DNA of 64,000 bases from CAIMFV01 sp040757715 (GCA_040757715.1 JBFLWS010000002.1:186001-250000); one strand, 5' to 3'; positions 36,398-45,600 are shown, counted from the stretch's first letter. Notes: generated by a model from the letters alone, not told the origin. Numbers and translations are program-made.

Positions 36398-36412
36398 GCA
36401 AGCGCCGTGCCA
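36398..36412 (-). promoter_or_regulatory. Sigma-54 promoter of fixABCX
   Basis: Minus strand TGGCAC-GGCGC-TTGC, a full match to the -24/-12 consensus, 64 bp before the fixA start. Confidence 0.85.
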
Positions 36413-36493
36413 TGGCGAGCAGAAATTTAACCTATTGAAATTTTTTGATTTTTCGCTCAACCCGACGGGGCGGCGGGTCATTGTCGAGCCCGA

Positions 36494-36509
36494 TGTCGCA
36501 TTGACGACA
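36494..36509. promoter_or_regulatory. NifA upstream activator site for fixABCX
   Basis: TGTCGCATTGACGACA, TGT-N10-ACA, 82 bp upstream of the -24 element and just after the nifW stop. Confidence 0.8.
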
Positions 36510-36526
36510 TCCCTGTCCGACCATTG

Positions 36527-36862
36527 TCAGCTCTCCGAGCCGGTCAGGGCGCTCAAGGGCACGAACGGCTTGGACGGCGCCGCCTTCGGCTTCGCCGCGT
36601 CCTTCAGCACCTTGAACACGCGCTGGTCGAGGGGCGAGGATTGGACGAAATCGTCATAGGCGCGCTGCAACTGGGTGCGGCAGGCCTCGCGGGCCGCCTC
36701 GGGGCTGAGGCTCGCCAGGGCCTCAGCGTGCAGGTATTCGCCCATTCGGCGCAGGATGTGCAGCCGCGCGACCCGCAGCACCGCCGGATCGAACTCGACG
36801 CCCAAGACGGCGAAGAACTCCTCCGCCGAAGACAGTTGGCGCAGTTCGTCAAGGATGGTCAT
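36527..36862 (-). CDS. nifW: Nitrogenase-stabilising/protective protein NifW
   Basis: 111 residues. The NifW pattern is clear: LDELRQLSSAEEFFAVLGVEFDPAVLRVARLHILRRMGEYL and a C-terminal half with YDDFVQSSPLDQRVFKVLKDA. NifW helps mature or protect the MoFe protein from oxygen. It overlaps the nifV end by 14 bp and is the last gene of iscA-nifU-nifS-nifV-nifW. Confidence 0.93.
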   Translation of the reverse strand: MTILDELRQLSSAEEFFAVLGVEFDPAVLRVARLHILRRMGEYLHAEALASLSPEAAREACRTQLQRAYDDFVQSSPLDQRVFKVLKDAAKPKAAPSKPFVPLSALTGSES

Positions 36863-38024
36863 TGCGATGACTCCCGGCTCTACGGTTCGATAACGACGCC
36901 CCGCGGCCGTGAAAGATGTCGTGGAGATCGCACAGCTCCACCGCCTGCTTGGTCCGCACCGCCTGGGCGCGGATCTCGTTCAGCACCCGGCGGGTCTGGG
37001 CCTCGTCCGCATCGATCCCCACGCATCGCAGCGCATAGGCGACCGCGCTCAGTCCGGAATGCTTGCCAAGGACGATGGACCGCAACCGCCCAAAGCTGGC
37101 GGGGTCGAGCGCCTCATAGGTCTTCGGTTCGCGGATCAGGCCGGAGACATGGATGCCCGATTCATGGGTGAACACCGAGCCGCCCACAATCGGCTTGTCC
37201 TCGGCGATCTTGCGTCTGGAGGCCTTGGCCACCCGCTCGGCCAGGGCTGGAAGCCGCTGGAAATCCACCCGGGTGGTGCGGCCGGCGACGTGGCGCAGTC
37301 CCGCCACCACCTCTTCCAGCGCCGCATTGCCCGCGCGCTCCCCCAAACCCAGCACGCACACCGAAACGTGGGTGGCGCCGCCCTGCACGGCGGCCAGGGT
37401 GTTGGCGGTGGCCAGGCCGAGATCATTGTGCCCGTGGAACTCCAGCTCGAGATCGGTGGCCGCGCACAGCCGACGAAAGACGGCATGGGTGACGAAGGGA
37501 TCCAGCACGCCCAGGGTGTCGGCGTAACGGAACCGGCGCGCGCCGGCCTCCTCGGCCACCATCATGGCCGCGCAGACGAATTCCAGGTCCGCCCGGCTGG
37601 AGTCTTCGCCGCCCATGGCCACGCTCAAGCCCAAGGCCCGAGCATAGGTGACCACACGGCGGATGCGCTCGAGCACCTCCAGCCGCCCCGCCCCGAACTT
37701 GGCGGCGATCTGCACGTCGGACAGGGGTACGGAGAGATTGACCGCGCGCACGCCGGCGTCCACCGCCGCCTCCACGTCGGCTTCGGTCATCCGGCACCAT
37801 GCGATGGCCTGGGCGCGGGTCAACACCTCGGCGATGGCGCCGATAGCCAACACCTCTTCGCCGCCCATGGCCGGCGTGCCCGCCTCGATCTCATCGACGC
37901 CCGCCGCCTCGAGGGCGAGCGCGATGCCGATCTTCTCGTCGAGGGTGAAAGCCACGCCGGGCGCCTGTTCGCCGTCGCGCAAGGTGCTGTCATTGACGAT
38001 GATCGGCGGCATATTGCAGCGCAT
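36849..38024 (-). CDS. nifV: Homocitrate synthase NifV
   Basis: 391 residues starting MRCNMPPIIVNDSTLRDGEQ, with GAGG 7 nt upstream. The DRE-TIM motif is NDSTLRDGEQAPGVAF and the metal-site HGHND is in LELEFHGHNDLGLATAN. The enzyme condenses acetyl-CoA and 2-oxoglutarate to homocitrate, the organic ligand of FeMo-co. Gene order and length match NifV rather than LeuA or LysS. Confidence 0.94.
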   Translation of the reverse strand: MRCNMPPIIVNDSTLRDGEQAPGVAFTLDEKIGIALALEAAGVDEIEAGTPAMGGEEVLAIGAIAEVLTRAQAIAWCRMTEADVEAAVDAGVRAVNLSVPLSDVQIAAKFGAGRLEVLERIRRVVTYARALGLSVAMGGEDSSRADLEFVCAAMMVAEEAGARRFRYADTLGVLDPFVTHAVFRRLCAATDLELEFHGHNDLGLATANTLAAVQGGATHVSVCVLGLGERAGNAALEEVVAGLRHVAGRTTRVDFQRLPALAERVAKASRRKIAEDKPIVGGSVFTHESGIHVSGLIREPKTYEALDPASFGRLRSIVLGKHSGLSAVAYALRCVGIDADEAQTRRVLNEIRAQAVRTKQAVELCDLHDIFHGRGASLSNRRAGSHRNDHP

Positions 38025-38033
38025 GGCCAAACC

Positions 38034-39236
38034 TCACGCATAGGTCGGGCTGAACTGGGACGCGCTCTTTTCGTCCCCCTGCCAGAACGGCGACAGCTGG
38101 CGCAGCTTGGCGATGATCGGCGGCACGGCGCTGAGCACCCGATCCACGTCCTCAGAACCGTTCTCGCGCGAGAACGAAAAGCGGATCGCCCCGTGGGCGG
38201 CGGTGTAGGGCACGTTCATCGCCCGCAGCACGTGCGACGGCTCCAGCGAGCCGGAGGCGCAGGCCGAGCCGGACGAGGCCGCGATGCCTTCCTTGTTCAA
38301 CAGCAGCAGAATGGCCTCGCCCTCGATATATTCGAAGGCGATGTTGGAGGTGTTGGGCAGCCGGTTTTCCGGATCGCCGGCCACGAAACACGAGCCGATC
38401 TGCTGCAACAACCCGCTTTCCAGGCGGTCGCGCAAATCCTTCACCCGGGTCTGTTCGTCGGCCATGTGACGCAAGGCGAGTTCCGCCGCCTTGCCGAGCC
38501 CCACCACCGCCGGCGCATTCTCTGTGCCAGCGCGGCGGCCGCGCTCCTGCTGCCCCCCGCGGACCAGGGCGCGGAAGCGCACGCCCTTGCGCACATAGAG
38601 CGCGCCGATGCCCTTGGGCGCATGCAGCTTGTGTCCAGACAAGGACAGCATGTCGATCTTGGTGGACTTCACGTCGATGGGGATCTTGCCCACAGCCTGC
38701 ACGGCGTCGGTGTGGAACAACGCCCCCGCCTCATGGGCCAGCTCGGCCAACAGCTCCACCGGGAAGAGGTTGCCGGTTTCATTATTGGCCCACATGATCG
38801 AGGCGATCGCCGTCTTGGGGCCCAGCGCCTTGCGATAGGCGTTCAGATCCAGCCGCCCCTTCGCATCCACGCCGATCCGGTGCACCGTGACGCCCCGACG
38901 CTTTTCCAGATAATCGCACAGGGTCAGCACCGCCGGGTGCTCCACCACCGAGGTGATCACCTCATCGCGCCCTGGCTGGGTCTCCAGGGCCGACAGAATG
39001 GCCGAATTGTCGGCCTCGGTGCCGCCCGAGTTGAAAATAACCTCGTGGTCGAACTCCGCGCCGATCAGGGCCTGCACGCTTTTGCGCGCGGCCCTCAGCG
39101 CCGCCCCGACCTCAGAACCGAAGGCGTGCATCGAGGAGGCGTTGCCGAACTGCTCGGTGAAGAAGGGCAGCATGGCGGCGACCACTTCCGGATCGACCCG
39201 GGTGGTGGCGTTGTTGTCGAGATAGACCGGGCGCAT
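38034..39236 (-). CDS. nifS: Cysteine desulfurase NifS
   Basis: 400 residues. The PLP lysine is in SLSGHKLHAPKGIGALYVRKG and the catalytic Cys loop is SSGSACASGSLEPSHVL. It starts MRPVYLDNNATTRVDPEVV as NifS proteins do. It mobilises sulfur from cysteine for cluster assembly on NifU. It is immediately downstream of nifU and 9 bp upstream of nifV. Confidence 0.96.
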   Translation of the reverse strand: MRPVYLDNNATTRVDPEVVAAMLPFFTEQFGNASSMHAFGSEVGAALRAARKSVQALIGAEFDHEVIFNSGGTEADNSAILSALETQPGRDEVITSVVEHPAVLTLCDYLEKRRGVTVHRIGVDAKGRLDLNAYRKALGPKTAIASIMWANNETGNLFPVELLAELAHEAGALFHTDAVQAVGKIPIDVKSTKIDMLSLSGHKLHAPKGIGALYVRKGVRFRALVRGGQQERGRRAGTENAPAVVGLGKAAELALRHMADEQTRVKDLRDRLESGLLQQIGSCFVAGDPENRLPNTSNIAFEYIEGEAILLLLNKEGIAASSGSACASGSLEPSHVLRAMNVPYTAAHGAIRFSFSRENGSEDVDRVLSAVPPIIAKLRQLSPFWQGDEKSASQFSPTYA

Positions 39237-39258
39237 AGGGCGCTCCCTTGGACGGAGT

Positions 39259-40197
39259 TCAGTGAGCGGTTTGCACGGGCAGCACGCGCAGCGGCATGCC
39301 CAGCTTTTCGATCAGGCGTTCCTGGATGCCGCTGACGGTGGCCGCGGACATCTGGCAGCCGACGCAGGCCCCGGTGAGGGAGACCAGCACCGTGTCGCCA
39401 TCCACATCGATCAGCTCGCAGTCGCCGCCGTCACGTTGCAAATAGGGGCGAAGCTCGGTGATCGCCGCTTCGATCAGGCGGATCTTCTGCACGGTGGTCA
39501 ACCGCGGCGCCGGCGCGGCCGGCTTGGGGGCCAGGGGCGAGGTTTTCGCCAGGCTCGGCTTGCGCACCGGCCGCACTGCGACCGCCGGGTTGAAGGCGGC
39601 GGCGGCGGTGATCAAGCCGTCTTCGACCATGGCTGCATTGGTCTTCGCCAACACCTCCTCCAGCCCTTCCATGCAGGAGGAGCAACCGCCCCCCGCCTTG
39701 GTGTAGTGGGTGACAGCTTCCAGGCTGGTCAGCTTGTTGGCGCGCACGGCCCGCTCGATCATGCCCTCGTCGACGCCGAAGCACTTGCAGATCAGCGCGC
39801 CGTCTTCGTGGTCGTCGACCCACTGCTCGCCGCGATAATTGGCCACCGCCGCGCGCAGGGCCTCATAGCCCATCACCGAACAGTGCATCTTTTCCGGCGG
39901 CAGGCCGCCCAGAAAATCGGCGATGTCCTGGTTGGTCAGCTGCATGGCCTCGGCGATGGTCTTGCCGATGATCAGCTCGGTGAGGGCTGAGGACGAGGCG
40001 ATGGCCGAACCGCAGCCAAAGGTTTGGAACCTGGCGTCCAGGATCACTTCCGTGAGCGGGTCGACTTTCAGCATCAGCCGCAGAGCATCACCACAGGCGA
40101 TCGCCCCCACATCGCCCACCGCATCCGCATTCTCCAACACCCCGGAGTTCTTGGGGTTGAAGAAATACTCTTTCACCTTCTCGCTGTATTCCCACAT
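39259..40197 (-). CDS. nifU: Fe-S cluster scaffold NifU
   Basis: 312 residues starting MWEYSEKVKEYFFNPKNSGVLE. Three domains: IscU-like N-terminus with Cys in FGCGSAIASSS and MHCSVMG, a central [2Fe-2S] domain (CKCFGVDEG...GGGCSSCMEG), and a C-terminal NfuA-like domain with CVGCQMS. This full tripartite form is the nitrogen-fixation type. It is co-transcribed with the iscA-like gene upstream and nifS downstream. Confidence 0.96.
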   Translation of the reverse strand: MWEYSEKVKEYFFNPKNSGVLENADAVGDVGAIACGDALRLMLKVDPLTEVILDARFQTFGCGSAIASSSALTELIIGKTIAEAMQLTNQDIADFLGGLPPEKMHCSVMGYEALRAAVANYRGEQWVDDHEDGALICKCFGVDEGMIERAVRANKLTSLEAVTHYTKAGGGCSSCMEGLEEVLAKTNAAMVEDGLITAAAAFNPAVAVRPVRKPSLAKTSPLAPKPAAPAPRLTTVQKIRLIEAAITELRPYLQRDGGDCELIDVDGDTVLVSLTGACVGCQMSAATVSGIQERLIEKLGMPLRVLPVQTAH

Positions 40198-40210
40198 GGT
40201 GACGCCTTTC

Positions 40211-40531
40211 TCAGCCGAAGGACTTGCCGCAAGAGCAGCTGCTGGTGGAACTGGGGTTGTCGAAGGTGAAGCCGGAGCCATCCAGGCTGATGACGAAGTC
40301 CACCGTCACCCCTTGCAGCAAGGGCGCGCTGGAGGCGTCGACGAACAGCTTCAGGTCGCCCTGCTCGACAATGATGTCGTCGGGGGCGGCGCTGGACACC
40401 AAGCCCATCATGTATTTGTAGCCTGCGCAGCCGCCGGTCTCGACCTGCAGCCGCAGGCCGCCGACCGGATGCGTCGCTCCGGCGATCGCTGAGCGCACCG
40501 CATTGGCTGCGCTGTCGGTGAGTTGGATCAT
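40211..40531 (-). CDS. iscA: Nif-linked A-type Fe-S carrier (IscA/HesB family)
   Basis: 106 residues. All three conserved cysteines are present: GGCAGYKY and the C-terminal SSCSCGKSF. A-type carriers accept clusters or iron and hand them to targets. It is the first gene of the iscA-nifUSVW operon, with a sigma-54 promoter 43 bp upstream, so it is a nif-specific copy. Confidence 0.92.
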   Translation of the reverse strand: MIQLTDSAANAVRSAIAGATHPVGGLRLQVETGGCAGYKYMMGLVSSAAPDDIIVEQGDLKLFVDASSAPLLQGVTVDFVISLDGSGFTFDNPSSTSSCSCGKSFG

Positions 40532-40573
40532 GTCAGGCCCTTCGCAATTGCAGCATCGGATATTCCGAGGCCG

Positions 40574-40588
40574 GCAAGCGACGTGCCA
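40574..40588 (-). promoter_or_regulatory. Sigma-54 promoter of iscA-nifUSVW
   Basis: Minus strand TGGCAC-GTCGC-TTGC, a full consensus match. Confidence 0.85.
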
Positions 40589-40649
40589 TTTCCAACCATT
40601 TGTTTTTCTTAGGAGTTTATTGATTTTCCCAACGTCGGATTTCGAACAG

Positions 40650-40665
40650 TGTCACATGTCCGACA
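40650..40665. promoter_or_regulatory. NifA upstream activator site for iscA-nifUSVW
   Basis: TGTCACATGTCCGACA, TGT-N10-ACA, 62 bp upstream of the -24 element and 27 bp past the nifQ stop. Confidence 0.8.
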
Positions 40666-40691
40666 TGGCGCAACGTCGACTTCAGGCCAGG

Positions 40692-41306
40692 TCAGGCGCG
40701 CCGCTCACCCTCAAGACGCGCTTGGACCAACAGGCTGTCGCCGGTCTCCTCGCCGAAGCAGCCGGCGAAGTCGTCGCACTCCGCACAACTGGGCGCGGCG
40801 CAGAGCCCATGGTCGAGATCGCGGCAAAGGGTCCGGTAGAGGAATTTCTTCCATTTCATGTCGCCGCGATTGCGCAGGGCGAGCCATGGGAAATGGCGGC
40901 GCATCAGCTCATTGAGCTCGCCGCGGTGACGCAGGCCGAGGTCCTGCCACAGATGGTTCGGCCTTTGGGCGCGCCGGGCGATCATCCGGCTGAGCCAGAC
41001 CCCGAGACGCCCGCGATCGGCGGAGCATTGGGCCAGGAGTTCGATCAGACAGGCCTCGTCGGCCGCCGCCGCCGGCTCGGCCGACCCCGCCGTCCTGGCG
41101 ATCTCCTCCGCCAGATGCGGCAAACGCATCTGGGCGAGATCGACCAGTTGATCGGCGTTAAGGCCTGACGCCTCGGTCAATGAGGCGGCCGCGCCCCGCC
41201 TTGTCTCAAGGATGCAGATCGCCAGCACCGAGGCCAGGACGTGGGTGTCGAAGTCGACCGCCGCCTCGCCCCCCGCCAAGCCTTGATAGATGTCGCCGGC
41301 GCCCAT
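40692..41306 (-). CDS. nifQ: Molybdenum-handling protein NifQ
   Basis: 204 residues. The C-terminal C-x4-C-x2-C-x5-C motif (GLCAAPSCAECDDFAGCFG) is the NifQ cluster-binding signature. DLGLRHRGELNELMRRHFPWLALRN..MKWKKFLYR is also typical. NifQ carries a Mo-Fe-S cluster and donates Mo to FeMo-co assembly on NifEN. It is the last gene of the long nifH-to-nifQ run. Confidence 0.93.
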   Translation of the reverse strand: MGAGDIYQGLAGGEAAVDFDTHVLASVLAICILETRRGAAASLTEASGLNADQLVDLAQMRLPHLAEEIARTAGSAEPAAAADEACLIELLAQCSADRGRLGVWLSRMIARRAQRPNHLWQDLGLRHRGELNELMRRHFPWLALRNRGDMKWKKFLYRTLCRDLDHGLCAAPSCAECDDFAGCFGEETGDSLLVQARLEGERRA

Positions 41307-41315
41307 CTAGCGCCC

Positions 41316-41612
41316 TCACCCCGCCGCCGCGTCCGCGCCGTGCGTCTGGCAATTGGTCGGGCAGACCCGGGCGCAGGCGCCGCAGCCGATGCAGGCGCCC
41401 GGATCGTTCATCGCCATCACCTTCTTTTCGATCTCATCGTCATCATCATCGTCGAGATCGACCAGGTCGCCGTCTTCGTTGCGGCCGCGCAAGGTCATCA
41501 CGTCGCGGCCGCAGACCTTGAAACATCGCCCGCAGCCGATGCAGATCTCGCCATTGATGGCCAACAGATATTGCGGGGCCCATCCGCGCCCGTCGCGCGT
41601 CGTCGCCGCCAT
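41316..41612 (-). CDS. fdxB: Nif-specific ferredoxin III (FdxB type)
   Basis: 98 residues. Two 4Fe-4S motifs are present (CIGCGRCFKVCGRD and CIGCGACARVCPTNC), separated by an acidic insert (DLVDLDDDDDDEIEKK). This layout is typical of the nif-specific ferredoxin next to DUF683 and nifQ. The start overlaps the stop of the upstream gene (TGATG). Confidence 0.92.
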   Translation of the reverse strand: MAATTRDGRGWAPQYLLAINGEICIGCGRCFKVCGRDVMTLRGRNEDGDLVDLDDDDDDEIEKKVMAMNDPGACIGCGACARVCPTNCQTHGADAAAG

Positions 41613-41812
41613 CACGCCGTCTCCAACTGTTTCAGCAATTCGCGCTTCTCGTTCAGCTCGGCATAGGCGCGATAAGCGATCTCGGCCACGTCGCGGATGG
41701 TTTCCCAGCCGACCGGCAGGTCTTCCGACAGGTCGTGCAAATTCATCTTCGCCTGAACAGCCTTGGCCGAGAGCTTCTTAAGCTCTAATTTCAGCTCATC
41801 GATCTGGGACAT
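41612..41812 (-). CDS. DUF683 / CCE_0567-family nif protein
   Basis: 66 residues starting MSQIDELKLELKKLSAKAVQAKMNLHDLSEDLP. It is a short, highly helical protein of a family found almost only in nif clusters. The cyanobacterial CCE_0567 member binds metal. The function is unknown. It sits between DUF269 and fdxB as in many diazotrophs. Confidence 0.9.
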   Translation of the reverse strand: MSQIDELKLELKKLSAKAVQAKMNLHDLSEDLPVGWETIRDVAEIAYRAYAELNEKRELLKQLETA

Positions 41813-41828
41813 CGGGGCCAATCCCTCC

Positions 41829-42299
41829 TCAAAACTTGGCGACGTCGGGGAAGTGAGCGATCATTTCGGTCCCGGCCTTGACCGTCTTCTCACCCTCCTC
41901 GGCCAGCTTGGCCAAGCTGTCGAAGCCGAAGCGATGCACGTCGCGCAGCTGCTTGTTGATCACCACCAGGCGTCCGGCGATCAGCACCAACCGGCCGAAT
42001 CCTTCGTGGTGCATCTTCATCATTGGCGAGACCATCGACCCCGTCGCCCGCTCGATGGCCAACCCCACCGCGTTGTAGAACAGCTCCAAGCGCCAGAGAG
42101 TCTCTGGGTCAGGATCGCCAAGGATCGGCATTTCCCGACGCTTGGCCTTGTCGATGACATAGGGTTCCAGCAGCTCGGCGTCGCTTTTCTTTTCCCAGGC
42201 GCCATAGGTGTCCTGCGCCCGCCATTGCTTGACGAGCTCACGCAGGAACGGCGAGGTCTTCACCAGGTCGAGCACCTCTACGGCGGCGGCGTCATCCAT
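41829..42299 (-). CDS. NifX-associated protein (DUF269)
   Basis: 156 residues from the ATG at 42299, overlapping the nifX end by 8 bp. PFLRELVKQWRAQDTYGAWEKKSDAELLEPYVIDKAKRREMPILGDPDP and FGRLVLIAGRLVVINKQLRDVHRFGF are hallmarks of DUF269, which almost always follows nifX. The precise role is not established. Confidence 0.92.
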   Translation of the reverse strand: MDDAAAVEVLDLVKTSPFLRELVKQWRAQDTYGAWEKKSDAELLEPYVIDKAKRREMPILGDPDPETLWRLELFYNAVGLAIERATGSMVSPMMKMHHEGFGRLVLIAGRLVVINKQLRDVHRFGFDSLAKLAEEGEKTVKAGTEMIAHFPDVAKF

Positions 42300-42768
42300 G
42301 TCCGGTTTCCTCTTCGAATTCAAAGGATCGCTCCTGCCCCTTCAGCAGCGCCTTGCGCAGCCAAGGCGGCGGCGAGCCCTGCAGCACGTCGCGCAGCTTG
42401 CCGAGCAGATCGACAATGGCTTCCGGCTCGCTGACCTTCATCGGGTGGATGTTCTGGGCCACCACTCGGGCCGCGCCGGAACCGCCAATCGCTGAGACGT
42501 ACAAAATGGCGCAGTCCTTGATGGCTTCGAGCTTGGGGATCAGCTTGTCCTCGACCCCGTCCTCCTGCAGCTCGCCATCGAACTGCACCGCCTCGATGAA
42601 CTGGTAGCCGTCCCGATCCAGCTCATAGATGGCGATGTTCTTGGCCCAGCCGAAATGGGCGTCGACGCGCACCATATCCTGGGTTGCGAATGCGACCTTC
42701 ATCTTAGCAACACGCCCTTTCCTATTGAGCGCGGTGTCTTCGGATCTAATGAGCCGCAGGCGCCGCAT
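42292..42768 (-). CDS. nifX: FeMo-co precursor carrier NifX
   Basis: 158 residues from ATG; a GTG three codons upstream is possible. The NifX/NafY fold is seen in MKVAFATQDMVRVDAHFGWAKNIAIYELD and LYVSAIGGSGAARVVAQNIHPMKVSE, followed by PPWLRKAL. NifX binds NifB-co and moves precursors toward NifEN. It overlaps the end of nifN by 23 bp. Confidence 0.94.
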   Translation of the reverse strand: MRRLRLIRSEDTALNRKGRVAKMKVAFATQDMVRVDAHFGWAKNIAIYELDRDGYQFIEAVQFDGELQEDGVEDKLIPKLEAIKDCAILYVSAIGGSGAARVVAQNIHPMKVSEPEAIVDLLGKLRDVLQGSPPPWLRKALLKGQERSFEFEEETGHG

Positions 42769-44119
42769 GGATTTCACGGGGGATCATTTCAGGCCGTCTC
42801 CAGGCGTCCGGTTCCGGATCGCGGATGCTGCCGATGAAGATATTTCCTATGTCAAACAACAGGTTGCGCGACCCCACATAGCCGACCGTTACGATATGCG
42901 CCGCGCCCAGCCGATCGAAAATCGGCAGGCCCATGCGCAGCAGCGGCAAGCCCAGGCGCTCAGCCGCCTGGCGGCCATGCGAGTGGGTGATCAATAGGTC
43001 GCAGCCCTTGGCCCGCGCCTCCAGGTCCTCCAGATCGCCGATGACCACCTCGTCGATGGCCAGGCGCTCCAACACTGGCGAGGCTGTGGTGGTCACCGCC
43101 GCGGCGAGCTCGCAGCCCATTTCGGCGAGGAAGGCGCCGAGACTCCACAGCAGGTCCGGCTCGGCCCCGATGGCGATTTTCTTGGCCCCGTGCGAGAAGT
43201 GCGCGTCGAGCATGGCGTCGACCAGCTGGCTGCGCTGGCGGCGAAACTTGTCGGGAACCGGTCGCCCGCTGATCTGCGACAACAGGCTCATCAGGGCGTC
43301 GTTGGGCTGCAACCCGGTGAGGCGGTCGAACAGGGTGAAGGCCGTGCCGGTGTTGCGCTCCAAGGTCTCGGCGGCGGCGCGCATCTGTTCCCCCACGGCG
43401 ATGGTGTGGACGGCGGCGCCCATGGTGCGGACCTCGGCCAGGGCGACCCCGCCCAGGGTGGTGGGGGTGAAGTCCTCGGGAATATGGCCGTCGAGGGAGC
43501 CGGAAATGTCCGGCAAGATGGTGACCCGCAGCCCGAAGGCTTCGATGATATCGCGCAGGACCTCCACGTCGCCCGGGGTCAGATGACTGCCGGGCAACAG
43601 GTTGATGCGGCCTGGATCGCGCGGACTCGACGGCGCAGGGACCGCCACCAGCTGATCCACCATCTGAGCCACGGTCTTGGACCAGCCGTCCTGAAACGCG
43701 TCCTTGAAGTCGGGGGTGGAGACGTAGACCAGGGCGATGTGATCCAGTTCCGGATGACGGGCCCGGATCAGCTGAATAAAGCCGTCCAGATCGTCGCCCT
43801 TGATCTCGGTGACGCCGGTGGAGCAGATGCCGATCAGCTCCGGATTGGCGCGCTTGGCGATGTTGACCACCGCCTGCTCGACATTCTCAAAGCCGCCCAT
43901 CACCGTGGCCACTTCGCTCATCGCCGTGGTTTGCAACGGGATGGATTCGCGGAAGTGGCGCACGAACAGCACCAATCCGAACGAGGTGCAGCCCTGCGAG
44001 CCGTGCAGCACCGGCATGCAGCCCTTCACCCCCATGAAGGCCAAGGCGCCGCCGATCGGCTGGCTCATCTTCAGCGGATTGACGGTGCAGGACTTGCCGG
44101 TGCTGACGAGCTTGGCCAT
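42746..44119 (-). CDS. nifN: FeMo-co scaffold subunit NifN
   Basis: 457 residues. NifK-like fold: NPLKMSQPIGGALAFMGVKGCMPVLHGSQGCTSFGLVLFVRHFRE and ELIGICSTGVTEIKGDDLDGF. It pairs with NifE as the heterotetramer on which the NifB-co is matured to FeMo-co. It starts 8 bp after the nifE stop. Confidence 0.96.
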   Translation of the reverse strand: MAKLVSTGKSCTVNPLKMSQPIGGALAFMGVKGCMPVLHGSQGCTSFGLVLFVRHFRESIPLQTTAMSEVATVMGGFENVEQAVVNIAKRANPELIGICSTGVTEIKGDDLDGFIQLIRARHPELDHIALVYVSTPDFKDAFQDGWSKTVAQMVDQLVAVPAPSSPRDPGRINLLPGSHLTPGDVEVLRDIIEAFGLRVTILPDISGSLDGHIPEDFTPTTLGGVALAEVRTMGAAVHTIAVGEQMRAAAETLERNTGTAFTLFDRLTGLQPNDALMSLLSQISGRPVPDKFRRQRSQLVDAMLDAHFSHGAKKIAIGAEPDLLWSLGAFLAEMGCELAAAVTTTASPVLERLAIDEVVIGDLEDLEARAKGCDLLITHSHGRQAAERLGLPLLRMGLPIFDRLGAAHIVTVGYVGSRNLLFDIGNIFIGSIRDPEPDAWRRPEMIPREIHAAPAAH

Positions 44120-44127
44120 GGCGACGC

Positions 44128-45555
44128 CTATCCCGCCGCCACGGCCAGCATCGGCGCGACGGCCGAGGGGGAGGCGATGTCCCAGGGCGCGGGCTGGCGC
44201 ACCTGGGCCCAGATCGGATTGTGCAGCGCCTTGTCGATTTCGGCGACCAGCTCGATCATGCCGTCATAGCCGGCATAGGCCCGGTGACGTTCCTGATTGA
44301 TGTCGAGCCACGGCATCTTGGCCTTCAGGGCCACGAATTGCGAGCGGCCGCCCGAAAGCATGATGTCGGCCTCGGCGTCCTTCAGCAGGCGGTACATTTC
44401 CCGGGGGGTCATGTCCTCGATCATGTGGGCGTCGTCGCCCATCAGCTGCTTGATCTTCTCCTTGTCCTCACGCGTCGACTTCTTGACGCTGGTGCCGGCG
44501 ATCTCCAGGCCGACCTCCTGCAGGGCCGCCACCACCGACCAGGATTTCACCCCGCCGGTGATCAGCAGCACCCGGCGCCCTTGCAGGCGGGCCTTGTAGG
44601 GTTCGAGCCGCGCCCAGGCCCGCGCCTCCTCGCGCGCGATCACCGCCTCGGCGCGCGCCAGCAGCTCGTCAGGCGCGCCGCGTTGAACCAGCAGGCCGCA
44701 GATGTGGCGCAAGGAGTCGCTGGTGTCTTCGATGCCGTAGAACGACCCCTCGAAATAGGGGATGCCGTAGCGCTCCTCCATCTTGCGGGCCACATTGATC
44801 ATGGCCTTGGAGCAGACCATCATCGCCGCCCGCGCCCGGTGCGACGACGCCACCTCGTAATAGCGCGCATCGCCTGAAATGCAGGCGAGGATGCGAATGC
44901 CGAGCTCATCCAGCAGCGGCTTCACCTGCCACAGCTCGCCGGCGAGATTGTATTCGCCGATGATGTTGATGTCGTAGGGGGTGGTGTAGTCCGGCTCCTC
45001 TGTGCCGATCACATGGTCGAGCAAGGCCTCGCCCGCCAGTTTGTTGCCGAGGTTCTTAGGGCCGACGAAGCCGGGCGACTGGATCGGAATCACCGGCTTG
45101 CCGAACTTGGCGGCGGCGGCCTTGCACACCGCGCCGATGTCGTCGCCGATCATCGCCGGGACGCAGGTCTGGTAGACGAACACCGCCGGCGGATCATACT
45201 TTTCGATGATCTCCTTGATGGACTTGTAGAGGCGTTTCTCCCCGCCGAAGACGATGTCGGTCTCGGTGATGTCGGTGGTGAATCCGGTGCGGTAGAGCTG
45301 CGGCCCTGACGACTTGGCGCCGCGATTGTCCCAGGAATTGCCTTCGCAGGCGATCGGCCCATGTACGAGGTGCGCCACATCGACGATCGGCTGCAGCGCG
45401 ATCTTGGCCCCGTCGAAGGCACATCCGCCGGCCGCGGCGCCCGGCTGCAGCTGCTTGGTGCAGCCCTTCTTCCGTTCCTTGTCCGACTTGGTCAGATTCT
45501 TGTCGCAGCCGGGCTCGTTGAACACATCTTGAATTTTGCTCGAGATCGAAGTCAC
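44128..45555 (-). CDS. nifE: FeMo-co scaffold subunit NifE
   Basis: 475 residues from a GTG start (VTSISSKIQDVFNEPGCDKN), with GAGGG 5 nt upstream. NifD-like features include GGCAFDGAKIALQPIVDVAHLVHGPIACEGNSWDNRG, VYQTCVPAMIGDDI and GRSQFVALKAKMPWLDINQERHRAYAGYDGM. The open frame continues upstream but is not NifE-like. A hairpin separates it from nifK. Confidence 0.95.
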   Translation of the reverse strand: MTSISSKIQDVFNEPGCDKNLTKSDKERKKGCTKQLQPGAAAGGCAFDGAKIALQPIVDVAHLVHGPIACEGNSWDNRGAKSSGPQLYRTGFTTDITETDIVFGGEKRLYKSIKEIIEKYDPPAVFVYQTCVPAMIGDDIGAVCKAAAAKFGKPVIPIQSPGFVGPKNLGNKLAGEALLDHVIGTEEPDYTTPYDINIIGEYNLAGELWQVKPLLDELGIRILACISGDARYYEVASSHRARAAMMVCSKAMINVARKMEERYGIPYFEGSFYGIEDTSDSLRHICGLLVQRGAPDELLARAEAVIAREEARAWARLEPYKARLQGRRVLLITGGVKSWSVVAALQEVGLEIAGTSVKKSTREDKEKIKQLMGDDAHMIEDMTPREMYRLLKDAEADIMLSGGRSQFVALKAKMPWLDINQERHRAYAGYDGMIELVAEIDKALHNPIWAQVRQPAPWDIASPSAVAPMLAVAAG

Positions 45556-45600
45556 GCCACCCTCCGAATAGGGTTGGTGCAGCCGGCGGGGCCGGCGGGT

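Noticed and set aside
36498..36512. Additional sigma-54 promoter between nifW and fixA on the plus strand
   Set aside because: No GG-N10-GC match reads toward a plus-strand gene; the sequence is explained by the NifA site.
33413..39335. Very long plus-strand open frames opposite fixABCX and nifVSU
   Set aside because: They are His/Gly/Arg-rich shadows produced by high GC in genes on the opposite strand, without ribosome sites or motifs.
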